Positions 8,076 to 18,225 are shown, counted from the first letter of the stretch. The stretch is 64,000 nucleotides of DNA from Bacteroidota bacterium (GCA_023416995.1 JAEZGI010000081.1:71576-135575), one strand, 5' to 3'. Numbers and translations are program-made. The notes: generated from the letters alone by a model not told the origin.

Positions 8076-9995
8076 CTATTGGTTTATGACCTTCAGTTCA
8101 GTGCGACGGTTCCTGGCTTTACCTTCTTCCGTATTGTTACCTGCCACGGGAACATTTGCTCCAAAACCCTGCGCCGTGAGCCGCGATACCGGTATGCCTT
8201 TTCCAACAAGGTAGCGAACCACCGATTCTGCACGGGATTTTGATAATTTCAGATTGTCGGCCGCGCTGCCAACATTATCGGTATGACCGTTAATCTGGAT
8301 GGTTAATGTTGGATTGTCTTTCAGGAGCCCCACAAGTTTATCAAGCTCAGAAACAGATTCAGGTTTGATATCCGACTTGTTGACATCAAAGAAAATGTTC
8401 CGCAACACAATGGTGGCATTGGCCTCAATTGGTTTAAGCGCTATATCAATGTTGAAGGTCGAATCAGGTGCAACTTCTTTCAAAGAAAAATTTTCTGAAA
8501 AAAACAGGTAGCCTTTACGATTAACGTTGAACGCATAATCTTTACCAACAGGTAATGTGATCAGGTAACTACCACTGCCATCAGTCTGTATACTGCTTAC
8601 GGGTTGCTGGGTAGCCAGGTCAGTAAGTTCAACAGAAGAAGGCAAACCCTTTGTAGTTTTTTCATCGAATACACGTCCTTTAACCCAGAGCGTACGCGCA
8701 GGGCGAATGTCTTCACGCAGTTCAAAACTATACAGATCAAGACCGCCGCGGCTGTCGCTACGGTCGCTGGCGTAATAGGCGGTTTTGCCATCGGCTGCTA
8801 CCGCAAGTGAACCTTCGTTTTCAATTGTATTAATCGGGAAACCAAGATTTACAGCTTTGCCCCAGCTACCATTTGCTTGTTTTCGTGTAACGAACAGATC
8901 CTGACCTCCATAACCCAGATGACCACTTGAGGTAAAGTAAAGCGTTTCATTGTCGGCATGAATGAATGGGCAGCTTTCATCTCCGGCTGTATTGATTTCG
9001 GGACCCGCGTTTTCAGGTTCGCCCCAACGGCCATTCGGTTGAAGGCGACTGATATAAATATCGCTTCCTCCATAACCACCCGGTCGCGTGCTGGTAAAAT
9101 ACAGGTCGCGTTTGTCAGGTGATAATGAAGGGGTAGTTTCCCATGCTGCAGTGTTGATCGTCTTCCCAAGATTTTCCGGCGCGCTCCATCCGTCATTGGT
9201 GAGATAGGATATGTACAGATCGCAGCTACCAAAGCCATCGGGAAAGTCACAGCCCGTGAAGATCAGCCACTGTCCGTCCTGGGAAATGTTTTGCGCGCCT
9301 TCATTAGAGGCTGAATTGATATTACCCGGCAGGGGCCGGGCAGGCGACCACACACCATCTTTTCGTGTTGCGCTGTAAAAGTCTTCGTTCGTGTTACCCA
9401 CCCGGCGCGTGAACACAAGCTCATCACCATTGATGGTGATAGCCGGCAGGTATTCGGAAACCCTTGAGTTTACGTTGTCACCCAGATTTTTGGGTTCAAA
9501 TTTATATTCACCGGCAGGGTGATTTTGAGCGAATTCAAGACCAAAACGGAAACTTTTTTTTCTGTATTCTGCTGCAAGTCTGCTGCGTTCATTAAGACTT
9601 TCTATTTTAAGAAAATCGTCGATTGCGGTTATCGCGGCCGCAAAATCACCCTTACCTGCGAGATTAATTGCAAAAGGCAGGTTATAATCCCTGAAATACG
9701 CAGGATCAATTGCCTTTGCTTTTATATAATATTGAATAGATGCATCGTAATTCTTGAGTTCACCGTACATACCCGCTACCGACAGGTAGGCGTCCATGAA
9801 TTTCTGATCAATTTTTATGGCATTGTCAAGCAACTGAATTCCTGCTTTGAAATCACCGTCGTTGGCCTTCTCCAATCCCTGCTGATAAAGCGCCATCGCT
9901 TTTTTGGGTACTTTTTCAGGGAAATATTGTGCCTGGAGATCCTGGGTGTAGATGAACAGGACCGGTAGCAGCAACAGCTTAATAAATTTCTTCAT
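8076..9995 (-). CDS. OmpA-family protein with TPR and PD40 repeats
   Basis: A 639-residue envelope protein. In order: signal peptide (MKKFIKLLLLPVLFIYTQDL), TPR-like repeats to about residue 150, PD40/WD40-like beta-propeller repeats (about 160-430; repeated motifs such as GEPENAGPEINT, LYFTSTRPGGYGGSDIY, LYFTSSGHLGYGGQDLF), a carboxypeptidase-regulatory-like domain (WVKGRVFDEKTTKGLP), and a C-terminal OmpA peptidoglycan-binding domain (FFDVNKSDIKPES, INGHTDNVG, RNRRTELKV). This architecture is common in Bacteroidota, and some members are linked to gliding or type IX secretion (PorE-like), which is possible here but not shown. The ATG at 9995 is chosen over 10031 because it directly precedes the signal peptide. 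Confidence 0.94.
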   Translation of the reverse strand: MKKFIKLLLLPVLFIYTQDLQAQYFPEKVPKKAMALYQQGLEKANDGDFKAGIQLLDNAIKIDQKFMDAYLSVAGMYGELKNYDASIQYYIKAKAIDPAYFRDYNLPFAINLAGKGDFAAAITAIDDFLKIESLNERSRLAAEYRKKSFRFGLEFAQNHPAGEYKFEPKNLGDNVNSRVSEYLPAITINGDELVFTRRVGNTNEDFYSATRKDGVWSPARPLPGNINSASNEGAQNISQDGQWLIFTGCDFPDGFGSCDLYISYLTNDGWSAPENLGKTINTAAWETTPSLSPDKRDLYFTSTRPGGYGGSDIYISRLQPNGRWGEPENAGPEINTAGDESCPFIHADNETLYFTSSGHLGYGGQDLFVTRKQANGSWGKAVNLGFPINTIENEGSLAVAADGKTAYYASDRSDSRGGLDLYSFELREDIRPARTLWVKGRVFDEKTTKGLPSSVELTDLATQQPVSSIQTDGSGSYLITLPVGKDYAFNVNRKGYLFFSENFSLKEVAPDSTFNIDIALKPIEANATIVLRNIFFDVNKSDIKPESVSELDKLVGLLKDNPTLTIQINGHTDNVGSAADNLKLSKSRAESVVRYLVGKGIPVSRLTAQGFGANVPVAGNNTEEGKARNRRTELKVINQ

Positions 9996-10083
9996 GCAGG
10001 AATTGAATAATTTGAACAATTGTACCGACAATATCTCAAATTAGTTTTGAAATGCCGACAGGTGTTCCAAAATTAACAATACT

Positions 10084-10788
10084 CTACGGCACATTGATGT
10101 ACTTGTGCAACTGCAGCGAGAATTCCCAGCGGGGGTGGGTTTTGATGTAATCGATGATAAGCGGGGTCATTTGCTGAGATTTTGACCACTCGGGCTGTAA
10201 AAAAAGTCTGCAACCCGGCGAAACCTGGCCAGCGAATTGTTCTGCCCAATCAAAATCGGATTTATTGAAGATGACAACCTTTAACTCATTCGCCAGTGGC
10301 AGAATGCCTGGTAAAGGAGCTTTGAATTTTTTTGGAGAGAGACAGATCCAGTCCCAGTCGCCACTAAGTGGATATGAACCCGAAGTTTCAATATTGGTCT
10401 CAAAGCCGGCTTCATGAAGACTGCGGGTGAGAGGGCCGCAATCATGCATCAGGGGTTCGCCACCAGTTACAACAGCCAGTCTGCCAGGGTTGGTCGCAGC
10501 TGCGGCAGTGATTGATCCGATACTTTGCAGGGGATGTTTTCCACCGTCCCAGCTTTCTTTAACGTCGCACCACACACAGCCCACGTCACAGCCGCCAAGA
10601 CGGATGAAATAAGCAGCGCGACCCTGGTGAAAACCTTCTCCCTGGATAGTATAAAATGCCTCCATCACCGGGAGCATGGGTGCATCAATATTTACTGTTG
10701 ATGTTTGCAATGAATGATTGTTGTCGTTTGTCGGCAAGCACAGGTTCCCACTATTGTTTTTCCACTTTTGCCTCGTCAAGATCACCAT
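10084..10788 (-). CDS. queE: 7-carboxy-7-deazaguanine synthase (radical SAM)
   Basis: A radical SAM enzyme of queuosine/7-deazaguanine synthesis that converts 6-carboxytetrahydropterin to 7-carboxy-7-deazaguanine. The [4Fe-4S]-binding Cx3Cx2C motif is seen in GGCDVGCVWCD, preceded by MEAFYTIQGEGFHQGRAAYFIRL-like substrate-site sequence and followed by VTGGEPLMH. The C-terminus has LFLQPEWSKSQ. The ATG at 10788 overlaps folD by 38 bases; later starts at 10677 (ATG) or 10710 (TTG) also precede the conserved part, so the N-terminus is uncertain by up to 37 residues. No queC, queD or queF is in the window. Confidence 0.93.
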   Translation of the reverse strand: MVILTRQKWKNNSGNLCLPTNDNNHSLQTSTVNIDAPMLPVMEAFYTIQGEGFHQGRAAYFIRLGGCDVGCVWCDVKESWDGGKHPLQSIGSITAAAATNPGRLAVVTGGEPLMHDCGPLTRSLHEAGFETNIETSGSYPLSGDWDWICLSPKKFKAPLPGILPLANELKVVIFNKSDFDWAEQFAGQVSPGCRLFLQPEWSKSQQMTPLIIDYIKTHPRWEFSLQLHKYINVP

Positions 10789-11659
10789 GTTTTTCCTGGC
10801 AGGCCAGGAAGGTGTTCATCATCAAAGCGGCAATCGTCATTGGTCCAACGCCACCAGGCACGGGTGTGATGTATGAGGCTTTCTCCGAAACACTTTCAAA
10901 GTTCACGTCACCCTTAATAGCATATCCTCTTTTTCTACGTGCGTCGGCGACCCGGGTGATACCCACATCGATTACAATTGCACCATCTTTCACCATTTCT
11001 GCCGTTACAAATTCAGCTTTGCCCAGGGCAGCAACGATAATGTCGGCCTGTTTGCATATTTCGTTCAGGTTGGATGTATGAGAATGACAAAGGGTGACAG
11101 TACAATTTCCCTGTGGCCGGTTCGAACTCAGCAGGATGCTCATGGGCCGGCCCACAATATTGCTTCTTCCAATAACCACGGCGTGTTTCCCCGCAGTTTC
11201 GATTTTATAATGCGCAAGAAGCAACATGATTCCGTAAGGTGTTGCAGAAACAAAACCTGGCAATCCCTGCACGAGTTTTCCAACGTTTACAGGATGGAAG
11301 CCATCAACATCTTTTGAAGGATCGATGGCGTTGATCACTTTTTCGTCAAAAATATGGCGCGGTAAAGGCAGTTGCACCAGGATGCCGTCTACATCCTGGT
11401 CGGCATTCAGCTCCTCAATAATTGTGAGTAGTTTAAATTCGCTGGTTTCCTCGTCCAGCCTGATCAGCGTGCTTTTATAACCGATCTCCTCGCAAGTCCT
11501 GACTTTGGAGCCGACGTAGGTTTCACTGGCACCGGAATTACCAACCAATATGGCAGCAAGGTGCGGAAGTTTTTTTCCCTCAATGGCAAGTTGAGCCACC
11601 TTGATTTTAAGTTCCTCTTTGATGGCCTGTGAAGCGACTGCGCCGTCTAAAATTTTCAT
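10751..11659 (-). CDS. folD: Methylenetetrahydrofolate dehydrogenase/cyclohydrolase
   Basis: A bifunctional cytoplasmic enzyme of one-carbon metabolism that interconverts 5,10-methylene-THF and 10-formyl-THF. The 302-residue length is normal. Diagnostic motifs: SETYVGSKVRTCEEIGYKS with the catalytic Lys, DGILVQLPLPRHI, KDVDGFHPVNVGKL, the NADP site VIGRSNIVGRPM and the C-terminal PGGVGPMTIAALMMNT. Its ATG lies four bases after a TACCTTTG promoter box, and it overlaps the 5' end of queE, so the two are likely co-transcribed. Confidence 0.98.
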   Translation of the reverse strand: MKILDGAVASQAIKEELKIKVAQLAIEGKKLPHLAAILVGNSGASETYVGSKVRTCEEIGYKSTLIRLDEETSEFKLLTIIEELNADQDVDGILVQLPLPRHIFDEKVINAIDPSKDVDGFHPVNVGKLVQGLPGFVSATPYGIMLLLAHYKIETAGKHAVVIGRSNIVGRPMSILLSSNRPQGNCTVTLCHSHTSNLNEICKQADIIVAALGKAEFVTAEMVKDGAIVIDVGITRVADARRKRGYAIKGDVNFESVSEKASYITPVPGGVGPMTIAALMMNTFLACQEKHGDLDEAKVEKQ

Positions 11660-11663
11660 TGCG

Positions 11664-11695
11664 CAAAGGTATACTCATCAATTTAGCTCCCCAAA
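11664..11695 (-). promoter_or_regulatory. Bacteroidota-type promoter of folD
   Basis: Minus-strand TTTG (11695-11692), 20-base spacer, TACCTTTG (11671-11664): a full match to TTTG / TAnnTTTG. The ATG of folD starts after four more bases (CGCA), again predicting a leaderless or nearly leaderless mRNA. Confidence 0.6.
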
Positions 11696-11788
11696 GGCTT
11701 TTCCACATTTTTAGTTTAATTCTTTTTTCGTATTTGCCGGCGAATGGACAATGTGACGCAGGTGCATTGCAATTATTTATGAAATAAA

Positions 11789-12637
11789 ATGAATGGTGTG
11801 AGAGCGACTATGTGGGGACGGGCCTGGCTTTATCCGGGTGTTACGATCATTTTTATCTTCTATTGCGAATGGATACATGCGCAGTTGTTGCGGCCGATAC
11901 AGATCGATGGATCGGCGGCTTATAGCAAAAATTTTGTTGATGTACTTGCGGGTGCCACCGATCCGGCTGCGATGATGGGACAGAATGGGTTTTCTGCGGG
12001 GGTGGCCGGCGAGCGACCTTATTTATTGCCCGGAATGTCGGCTTTTATGTTTGCGGGAATGTATGCCACACACCGATCCTCGGCAGGATTACAGGTACAA
12101 ATAAATGGTGCTGCCGGATACCAGGAATCATTGGCCGGGATTTCTTATGGCCGGCTTCTTGGCAAGATCAGGGTGGGAGCGCGGTTCAATTATCATAGAA
12201 TTATTGTAGCAGGATATGGCAGTTCGGGAACTGCCTCAGCCGATATTTCATTGATCTGGGATTTAACTGACAAGCTGCGTGCAGGAATACTTTTGTTAAA
12301 TCCTCTGCCGGCTTCATTCGGAGTCGATAATGCTGAAAAATATCCATCCGCATTCAGGTTGGGAGCGGGTTACGACTTGTCAAACGAATGTTATCTGTTT
12401 ATTGTTGCTGAGAAATTTACTACCGCAACCGCAGATGTGAACTTTGGGTTACATTATAATATACGGCAAAAGTTATTTTTAAGACTGGGTATGCATACCG
12501 GGATCATGGGCCCGCAGGCTGCGGCGGGATGGCAGTTGCAACTATTCCGATTGTACATCACCGGTAGCTATCATCCCGAATTAGGACTTTCACCGGGCAT
12601 TCAACTGATTTTCAAACAAAAAAAATCAGATGAATGA
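11789..12637 (+). CDS. Outer-membrane beta-barrel protein, PorV/PorQ-like (tentative)
   Basis: A 282-residue exported protein. After an N-terminal hydrophobic segment ending near WIHAQ it starts with SAAYSKNFVDVLAGATDPAAM, the type of opening seen in PorV/PorQ-like Bacteroidota barrels. It then alternates short amphipathic strands rich in Gly, Tyr and Phe (GRLLGKIRVGARFNYH, AFRLGAGYDLS, KLFLRLGMHTGIMG) up to a terminal IQLIF strand. No enzymatic motif is seen. Its stop overlaps the next gene's start (ATGA, 12634-12637), so the two are translationally coupled and probably work together. The family assignment is from pattern only. Confidence 0.75.
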   Translation: MNGVRATMWGRAWLYPGVTIIFIFYCEWIHAQLLRPIQIDGSAAYSKNFVDVLAGATDPAAMMGQNGFSAGVAGERPYLLPGMSAFMFAGMYATHRSSAGLQVQINGAAGYQESLAGISYGRLLGKIRVGARFNYHRIIVAGYGSSGTASADISLIWDLTDKLRAGILLLNPLPASFGVDNAEKYPSAFRLGAGYDLSNECYLFIVAEKFTTATADVNFGLHYNIRQKLFLRLGMHTGIMGPQAAAGWQLQLFRLYITGSYHPELGLSPGIQLIFKQKKSDE

Positions 12638-14697
12638 AACGCATATTGTCAATGGGTTTAATGCTACTTTCAGGGGCCGTTTTTGCCCAGCAGGAGAATG
12701 GTGTTCTGACCACCCAGGAAGAATTGCAGGCGGAAAGTATGGCAACTGATGGTGAAACAGAGCAGGATGACGACGAGTTTGTGCTTTCGATGGCCGATTT
12801 TCGCAAACACCCGATGTCGTTAAACATGGCAGACGCAGCGGAGCTTAGAGAGCTGCGGGTGCTGTCGGAACTGCAGGTACAATCACTGATACGCTACCGG
12901 ATTTTATGTGGCAAATTGATCAGTATTTATGAGTTGCAGGCGGTACCTGGTTGGGATTTATTAACCATAAGCAGGTTAAAGCCATATATATCTATATACG
13001 AACCGGCCAGGGTGATATCAGGTTTGAAAGAACGGTTAAGAACGGGGCAGTCTTCTGTCATGCTTCGGACTTCAATAGTGCCCCAGCTTTCGGAAGGCTT
13101 TATTAAAGATGATTCGGGTACTGCGAAATACTCTGGTAACCCCTCAAGAATGATGGTTCGCTACCAGTATAATTACAAGAACCTTTTACAATTTGGACTG
13201 CTGGGCGATAAGGACGCCGGCGAACAGTTTTTCAAAGGTGTTCAAAAAGGGGGATTTGATTTTTATTCTTTTCACATTTTTGTAAGGAAGCTTGGACGAT
13301 TAAAAGCGTTGGCTGTTGGGGATTATACGGTAAGTATGGGCCAGGGCTTGATCCATTGGCAGGGTAGCGGGATGAGAAAAAACGCCGATGTTATGTTGAT
13401 AAAACGCCAGGGCGAGGTTTTAAAACCGTATCGTTCTGCCGGCGAGTATAATTTTCAACGAGGTGTTGGGAGCACGTTACAATTTAATCACTGGACGTTC
13501 ACTGCTTTCGCTTCTTACCGCCGGCTCACGGCCACCCTGGACGCTGATTCGTCCGGAAGTTTTGTTAGTTCGATCGTTACATCAGGCTATCACCGAACGC
13601 TCACTGAACAACAAAAACGAAAAAACCTGGCTGTTTACAGTGGAGGCATGGTGGTTCGTTATGCACTTACGGGAGGAAACATTTCGGTCAATACGATACA
13701 ATACCGATTGGCGCTGCCCATAAAACCACAACCAAAACCGTACGATTTATATGGTATCAGTGGCAGTTCCTGGAGCAACTACAGTGTGGATTTCGATTAC
13801 ACGTTCCGTAACCTGCACACTTACGGAGAATTGGCTGCTGACCGTAACGGCAATATTGCGTTATTAACAGGAGCCATGCTCAGCCTGCACCGGAACCTTG
13901 ATGTATCGTTGGTGTACCGGAATTTGCCGTCTGCTTATCAATCAATGGCCGGAGGTTCGTTCACGGAGAACAGTGTACCTTCTAATGAAAAAGGGTTCTA
14001 CTCCGGTTTGGTGTACCGTCCACGCGTGGGCTGGATAATAAATATTTATGGTGATGTCTTCCGGTCGCCCTGGGTCAGGTTTACAACCGATGCACCTGCT
14101 TCGGGTTCCGGATATCTTATACAGGTGTTGCATCAGCCGAATAAGCGAACAGAAATCTATTCGAGATTATCTGCGGAGACAAAATCATTGAACGTTGCCG
14201 GGTCGATTATAAATCTTCCTGAAATCAATCGGGTGCTAAAGCGGGAATGGCGTTTCCAGGTTTCAAACCAGGTAACACCTGCGATAATGCTTCGATCGCG
14301 GGTAAGCATCAGTTCATGGGGCGCGGAAGCTTCGGCTCAGCGGGAACAGGGCTTCCTGGGTTTTGTTGATGGCATATGGAAACCCGGAACTACTTCCCTG
14401 TCTGGAAGTATCCGGCTGCAGTATTTTGATACAGATAGTTACAATACGCGGATTAACGCTTATGAGAATGGTCCTCTGTACGATATGAGTATTCCCGCTT
14501 TTTATGATAAGGGGTGGCGGTATTATATTAATGTGTTGTGGAGACCGTTCCGAAAAACGAAGCGCGGTGACCTTAGATTTTATGGCAGGATTGGTTCAGT
14601 TATTCAATCTGAAAAAACATTTTTTGGCTCCGGGCTTGACAAGATAAACCGTTCATCCAAAAATGATTTGAAGCTGCAGGTGATGCTCAACTTTTGA
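12634..14697 (+). CDS. Helix-hairpin-helix domain protein with predicted C-terminal barrel
   Basis: A 687-residue exported protein with a signal peptide (MKRILSMGLMLLSGAVFAQ). Residues about 60-130 form two ComEA-like helix-hairpin-helix units (LNMADAAELRELRVLSE, then IYELQAVPGWDLLTISRLKPYI). From about residue 140 to the end, alternating strands with aromatic girdles (SMGQGLIHWQGSGMR, GLVYRPRVGWIINIYGD, LQVMLNF) suggest an outer-membrane barrel. This arrangement is a known but uncharacterised Bacteroidota family. The HhH part could bind DNA or act as a protein-protein module; neither is proven. It is coupled by a 4-base overlap to the preceding barrel gene. Confidence 0.82.
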   Translation: MKRILSMGLMLLSGAVFAQQENGVLTTQEELQAESMATDGETEQDDDEFVLSMADFRKHPMSLNMADAAELRELRVLSELQVQSLIRYRILCGKLISIYELQAVPGWDLLTISRLKPYISIYEPARVISGLKERLRTGQSSVMLRTSIVPQLSEGFIKDDSGTAKYSGNPSRMMVRYQYNYKNLLQFGLLGDKDAGEQFFKGVQKGGFDFYSFHIFVRKLGRLKALAVGDYTVSMGQGLIHWQGSGMRKNADVMLIKRQGEVLKPYRSAGEYNFQRGVGSTLQFNHWTFTAFASYRRLTATLDADSSGSFVSSIVTSGYHRTLTEQQKRKNLAVYSGGMVVRYALTGGNISVNTIQYRLALPIKPQPKPYDLYGISGSSWSNYSVDFDYTFRNLHTYGELAADRNGNIALLTGAMLSLHRNLDVSLVYRNLPSAYQSMAGGSFTENSVPSNEKGFYSGLVYRPRVGWIINIYGDVFRSPWVRFTTDAPASGSGYLIQVLHQPNKRTEIYSRLSAETKSLNVAGSIINLPEINRVLKREWRFQVSNQVTPAIMLRSRVSISSWGAEASAQREQGFLGFVDGIWKPGTTSLSGSIRLQYFDTDSYNTRINAYENGPLYDMSIPAFYDKGWRYYINVLWRPFRKTKRGDLRFYGRIGSVIQSEKTFFGSGLDKINRSSKNDLKLQVMLNF

Positions 14698-15004
14698 GTT
14701 GTTAAGAAATGTTTATTTTTTTTGCTCAACTTCTCATGAAACTTCTCTAAATTTAACACTTCGAAAGGCCAGGATAACCCCATACGATCAAAATCCTGCA
14801 AAATCCAAACCTGGGAAGGGCTAATTGGCTAGTGGAGACCGATTCTGATTCCAGATATGTAGCATTTAAGATAATTCTTCTACGTATTGCAGCAGTTACA
14901 AGTTCCCGCTTGTCATATGTTAACAGTTGCCGTTCCCCCTTTTTAACAATGTTCTTTTTTATTTGGTTATTAAGTCTCGATTCACAACTAAAATTAACAG
15001 TTAC
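14698..15004 (+). other. Intergenic region upstream of the SusC/SusD pair
   Basis: 307 bases with no convincing gene. The region must carry the promoter of the SusC gene, but I could not find a clean TTTG/TAnnTTTG pair. There is no sigma/anti-sigma gene pair next to it, although such pairs often control SusC genes. Confidence 0.5.
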
Positions 15005-18000
15005 ATGAGAAAATCTCTAACACTGCTGGTAGTGCTGGTATTCTGTTCGGTACTGGCTCTGGCACAGGTCCGCGTAATATCCGGACTTGTATCAAGCGCT
15101 CCCGGCACACCACTCCCGTTCGCTTCAGTTACCATTAAGGGTACAACGAAGGGAACTACAACAGATGCAAATGGAAATTTTAAACTGGAAGCTCAGAAAG
15201 GGGATGTACTGGTCATCTCCGCTGTAGGCACCAGGTCTACTGAAATTACGGTAGGCGACAACAACACTTACTCAATTACTTTGGAGGCAAGTGGCGATCT
15301 GAGCGAAGTAATCGTTACTGCGCTTGGTATCAAGAGAGACGTACGTTCTGTGGGTTATGCGGTTCAATCTGTTTCTGCGGAAGACTTAACATTCTCAAAA
15401 TCAGTGGATGTCAGTTCATCACTCGCCGGTAAAGTTGCTGGTGTGAAACTGGTTGGTTCTCCAAGTTCAACTTATGATAACGCGACCATCACGATCCGCG
15501 GTATCAATGGTTTGGGTGTAACCAATCCTATCTATGTTGTTGACGGTACCATCACCGACCAGAGCAACGTTGATATGGATAATGTAGAAAACATCTCTGT
15601 ACTGAAAGGACCTGCTGCAACAGCATTGTATGGTCAGCGTGCCCTGAACGGTGCAGTACTTGTTACTACAAAAAAAGGTAGCAGAAAAGGCCGCACATCG
15701 GTTGAATTCAACCTGGGTGCAGCAATGGAGAATGTTTCTATCATTCCAAAATATCAAAATAGCTACGCGGGCGGATATAGCTACAATGCGCCGGTTTTTG
15801 AATTTGATCCTGCGATTCACCCGGCAGAATGGGCAAGTTTCGACGGACAAAATATCCTTGATTACGGTGCTGATGAAAGCTGGGGCCCCCCCATCGATGG
15901 CAGACAATACCGATCATGGTCAAGCTGGTACCCAGGTGAAAAATTTGGCCAGCTGAGCACATTAACGCCACAGCCAAACAACGTAAAAGATTATTTCAAA
16001 ACCGGTGTTAACCTCAACAACTCTGTTGCAGTTAGCGGAGGCGGCGAAAACTATAACTTCCGTCTGAGCTATGCGAACCAATACCGTACACTGGTGTTGC
16101 CAAATACCAGCCGTGAAAGACACCAGATCGGTCTTAGCGGAAACTTTGATGTGAGCCCAAAGATCAGCGTTGTTACTGATATCGCATATACGCTTACCAA
16201 TACAAAAGGTCAACCGTATGAGCAATACCGTAATGATGGTCTCAATGTTACGCAAGGTTTCAACCAGTGGTTTCAGCGTCAGCTCGATATGAAGGAGATG
16301 AAGACTTACCGTCAACCGGATGGTCGGGTTAATTCATGGAACATTGGTGATCCAAATTCTTCAGGTAATATTGATGACATTGTTCGTCCACAATACTGGG
16401 ATAATCCTTATTTCATTTCCAGTGAAAATTACCGCACAGACAACCTGAACAGGTTAGTGGGTAACATCGGATTCGTATATAAAATAAATGATAATTTCCG
16501 TTGGGAAACGAGAATCAGACGCGATTTCCGCAATGACAAAGGCGACAACAGGATTGCTACAGGTGGTCTTCAGTTAGATGCATTTGGTCTTAGCCAACGC
16601 GTATTCAGCGAAATGAACTATGAGTCCATTTTGTACTTCAACGAAAAAGTGAAAGACTTCTCTTTTGATGCTTTCCTGGGGGGTAATATCAGGAAGTTGA
16701 AAGATGAAGGTGTATCTATGTCTACTGCTGGTGGATTAACCTTCCCTAATTATTTCAACATCGCGGGTTCCGTTGCTCGTCCAAATACAGAGAATACTTT
16801 CCGTGAAATCATCACCAGGAGTATTTTTGGTAAAGTCGGTGTTGGCTATAAGAACTTTGCGTTCCTTGAAGGGACATTGCGTTATGATGCATCCTCAACG
16901 CTGCCTGTCGCCAACAACTCTTATTATTATCCATCAATCACAGGTTCGTTGGTGCTTTCAGATCTTTACAAAGGAGACCTGAGAAATGTGATCTCATTTG
17001 CGAAAGTTCGTGCCGCTTATGCTACTGCAGCTACTGACCTTGGCTTTAATGAAGTAAACGTGTTGCTTAACAATGGTAGCCTTTACCAGGGCAATGCATC
17101 ACTTGAAATTGCTAATTCTTACCGTTCAGGCGCCATCAGACCAGCTCTTGTAAAAACTTATGAGTTTGGTGCTGACGTTCGATTCCTGAACAACAGGATC
17201 GGTGTTGACTTTGCATATTATGTAAATAACAATACCGACCAGATCATCAATCTTACAGTTGCCCCATCAAGCGGTTTCTCTTCTGCGCAAATCAATGCAG
17301 GAAATATCCGCAGTAAAGGTTGGGAACTTAGCCTGTCCGGCACACCGGTTCAAACCAAGGATTTCAAATGGGATATCACGCTTAACCTTAGCCGCAACAG
17401 ATCAACTGTTGTTGAACTGGCAGAAGGTTTAACAAACGTGGTTTATGGAACTACCTGGAACAATACATCAATTAATAACCGTGTTGGCAAAGACTGGGGT
17501 ATTTTCGTTGGCCGTAAATACAGAAGATTCCAGGCGAAAGATGGCAGCGGTAATAATATAGAAAACGAAAACAATGGTAAGATTGTAGTAGGTAACAACG
17601 GTATTCCATTATTTGATCAAAACCAGGAATTTGGAAGCATGCTTCCTGATTATACCGGTGGTGCTTATTCTACCTTAAGTTACAAAGGATTTTCTTTGTC
17701 TTTCTCACTTGACTTCCAGTCTGGTGGTTTGTTCTTCTCTTCAACCAAAATGTTTAACCTGGGTACCGGTTTGTCTGAATACACTGTGGGTGTTAACGAC
17801 AAGGGTAATGACTGGAGACTTCCACCTGCACAAGGCGGTGGTATATTGTTTCCAAACTCAGTTAAGGCAGACGGTTCGGCTAATACTACTTACATCAACT
17901 CAAGAAACTACTTCTACACTTCACTTCAGAACGGTTCTGGCGAAGAGTTCATTCTTGACGCAAGCTATCTTAAGTTGAGAGAAGTACGTTTTGGTTATGA

Positions 18001-18199
18001 TCTGCCTGCAAAATGGTTTGGTGGCAAATCAGTGTTCAAAGGAATGAATATAGCGGTAACAGCATCTAACCCATGGTTGATCGCTGCTCCGTCTAAAAAA
18101 TATGGTGTAGACGCATCCGAACTTGAAGTTATCTGGAACGAAGGTGGTCAGTTGAGCGCTGTAAGAGGTTTTGGTATCAATCTCAGAACCCGGTTATAA
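15005..18199 (+). CDS. SusC/RagA-type TonB-linked outer-membrane transporter
   Basis: A 1064-residue outer-membrane TonB-dependent transporter. From the ATG at 15005: signal peptide (MRKSLTLLVVLVFCSVLALAQ), a carboxypeptidase-regulatory-like domain (LPFASVTIKGTTKGTTTDA), the SusC signature around LSEVIVTALGIKR, a plug domain (ITIRGINGLGVTNPIYVVDG, VLKGPAATALYGQRALNGAV) and a long beta-barrel to the C-terminus. Upstream in-frame starts exist from 14927 but precede the signal peptide. The SusD partner starts 26 bases downstream. No glycoside hydrolase, sulfatase or regulator is adjacent, so the imported substrate (glycan or peptide) cannot be inferred. Confidence 0.96.
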   Translation: MRKSLTLLVVLVFCSVLALAQVRVISGLVSSAPGTPLPFASVTIKGTTKGTTTDANGNFKLEAQKGDVLVISAVGTRSTEITVGDNNTYSITLEASGDLSEVIVTALGIKRDVRSVGYAVQSVSAEDLTFSKSVDVSSSLAGKVAGVKLVGSPSSTYDNATITIRGINGLGVTNPIYVVDGTITDQSNVDMDNVENISVLKGPAATALYGQRALNGAVLVTTKKGSRKGRTSVEFNLGAAMENVSIIPKYQNSYAGGYSYNAPVFEFDPAIHPAEWASFDGQNILDYGADESWGPPIDGRQYRSWSSWYPGEKFGQLSTLTPQPNNVKDYFKTGVNLNNSVAVSGGGENYNFRLSYANQYRTLVLPNTSRERHQIGLSGNFDVSPKISVVTDIAYTLTNTKGQPYEQYRNDGLNVTQGFNQWFQRQLDMKEMKTYRQPDGRVNSWNIGDPNSSGNIDDIVRPQYWDNPYFISSENYRTDNLNRLVGNIGFVYKINDNFRWETRIRRDFRNDKGDNRIATGGLQLDAFGLSQRVFSEMNYESILYFNEKVKDFSFDAFLGGNIRKLKDEGVSMSTAGGLTFPNYFNIAGSVARPNTENTFREIITRSIFGKVGVGYKNFAFLEGTLRYDASSTLPVANNSYYYPSITGSLVLSDLYKGDLRNVISFAKVRAAYATAATDLGFNEVNVLLNNGSLYQGNASLEIANSYRSGAIRPALVKTYEFGADVRFLNNRIGVDFAYYVNNNTDQIINLTVAPSSGFSSAQINAGNIRSKGWELSLSGTPVQTKDFKWDITLNLSRNRSTVVELAEGLTNVVYGTTWNNTSINNRVGKDWGIFVGRKYRRFQAKDGSGNNIENENNGKIVVGNNGIPLFDQNQEFGSMLPDYTGGAYSTLSYKGFSLSFSLDFQSGGLFFSSTKMFNLGTGLSEYTVGVNDKGNDWRLPPAQGGGILFPNSVKADGSANTTYINSRNYFYTSLQNGSGEEFILDASYLKLREVRFGYDLPAKWFGGKSVFKGMNIAVTASNPWLIAAPSKKYGVDASELEVIWNEGGQLSAVRGFGINLRTRL

Positions 18200-18225
18200 T
18201 CACTTAAGCTTAAAAAGTACACACA

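Noticed and set aside
14604..14801. Minus-strand 65-codon frame near 14.7 kb
   Set aside because: Mostly antisense to the end of the HhH-barrel gene, with no signal of its own.
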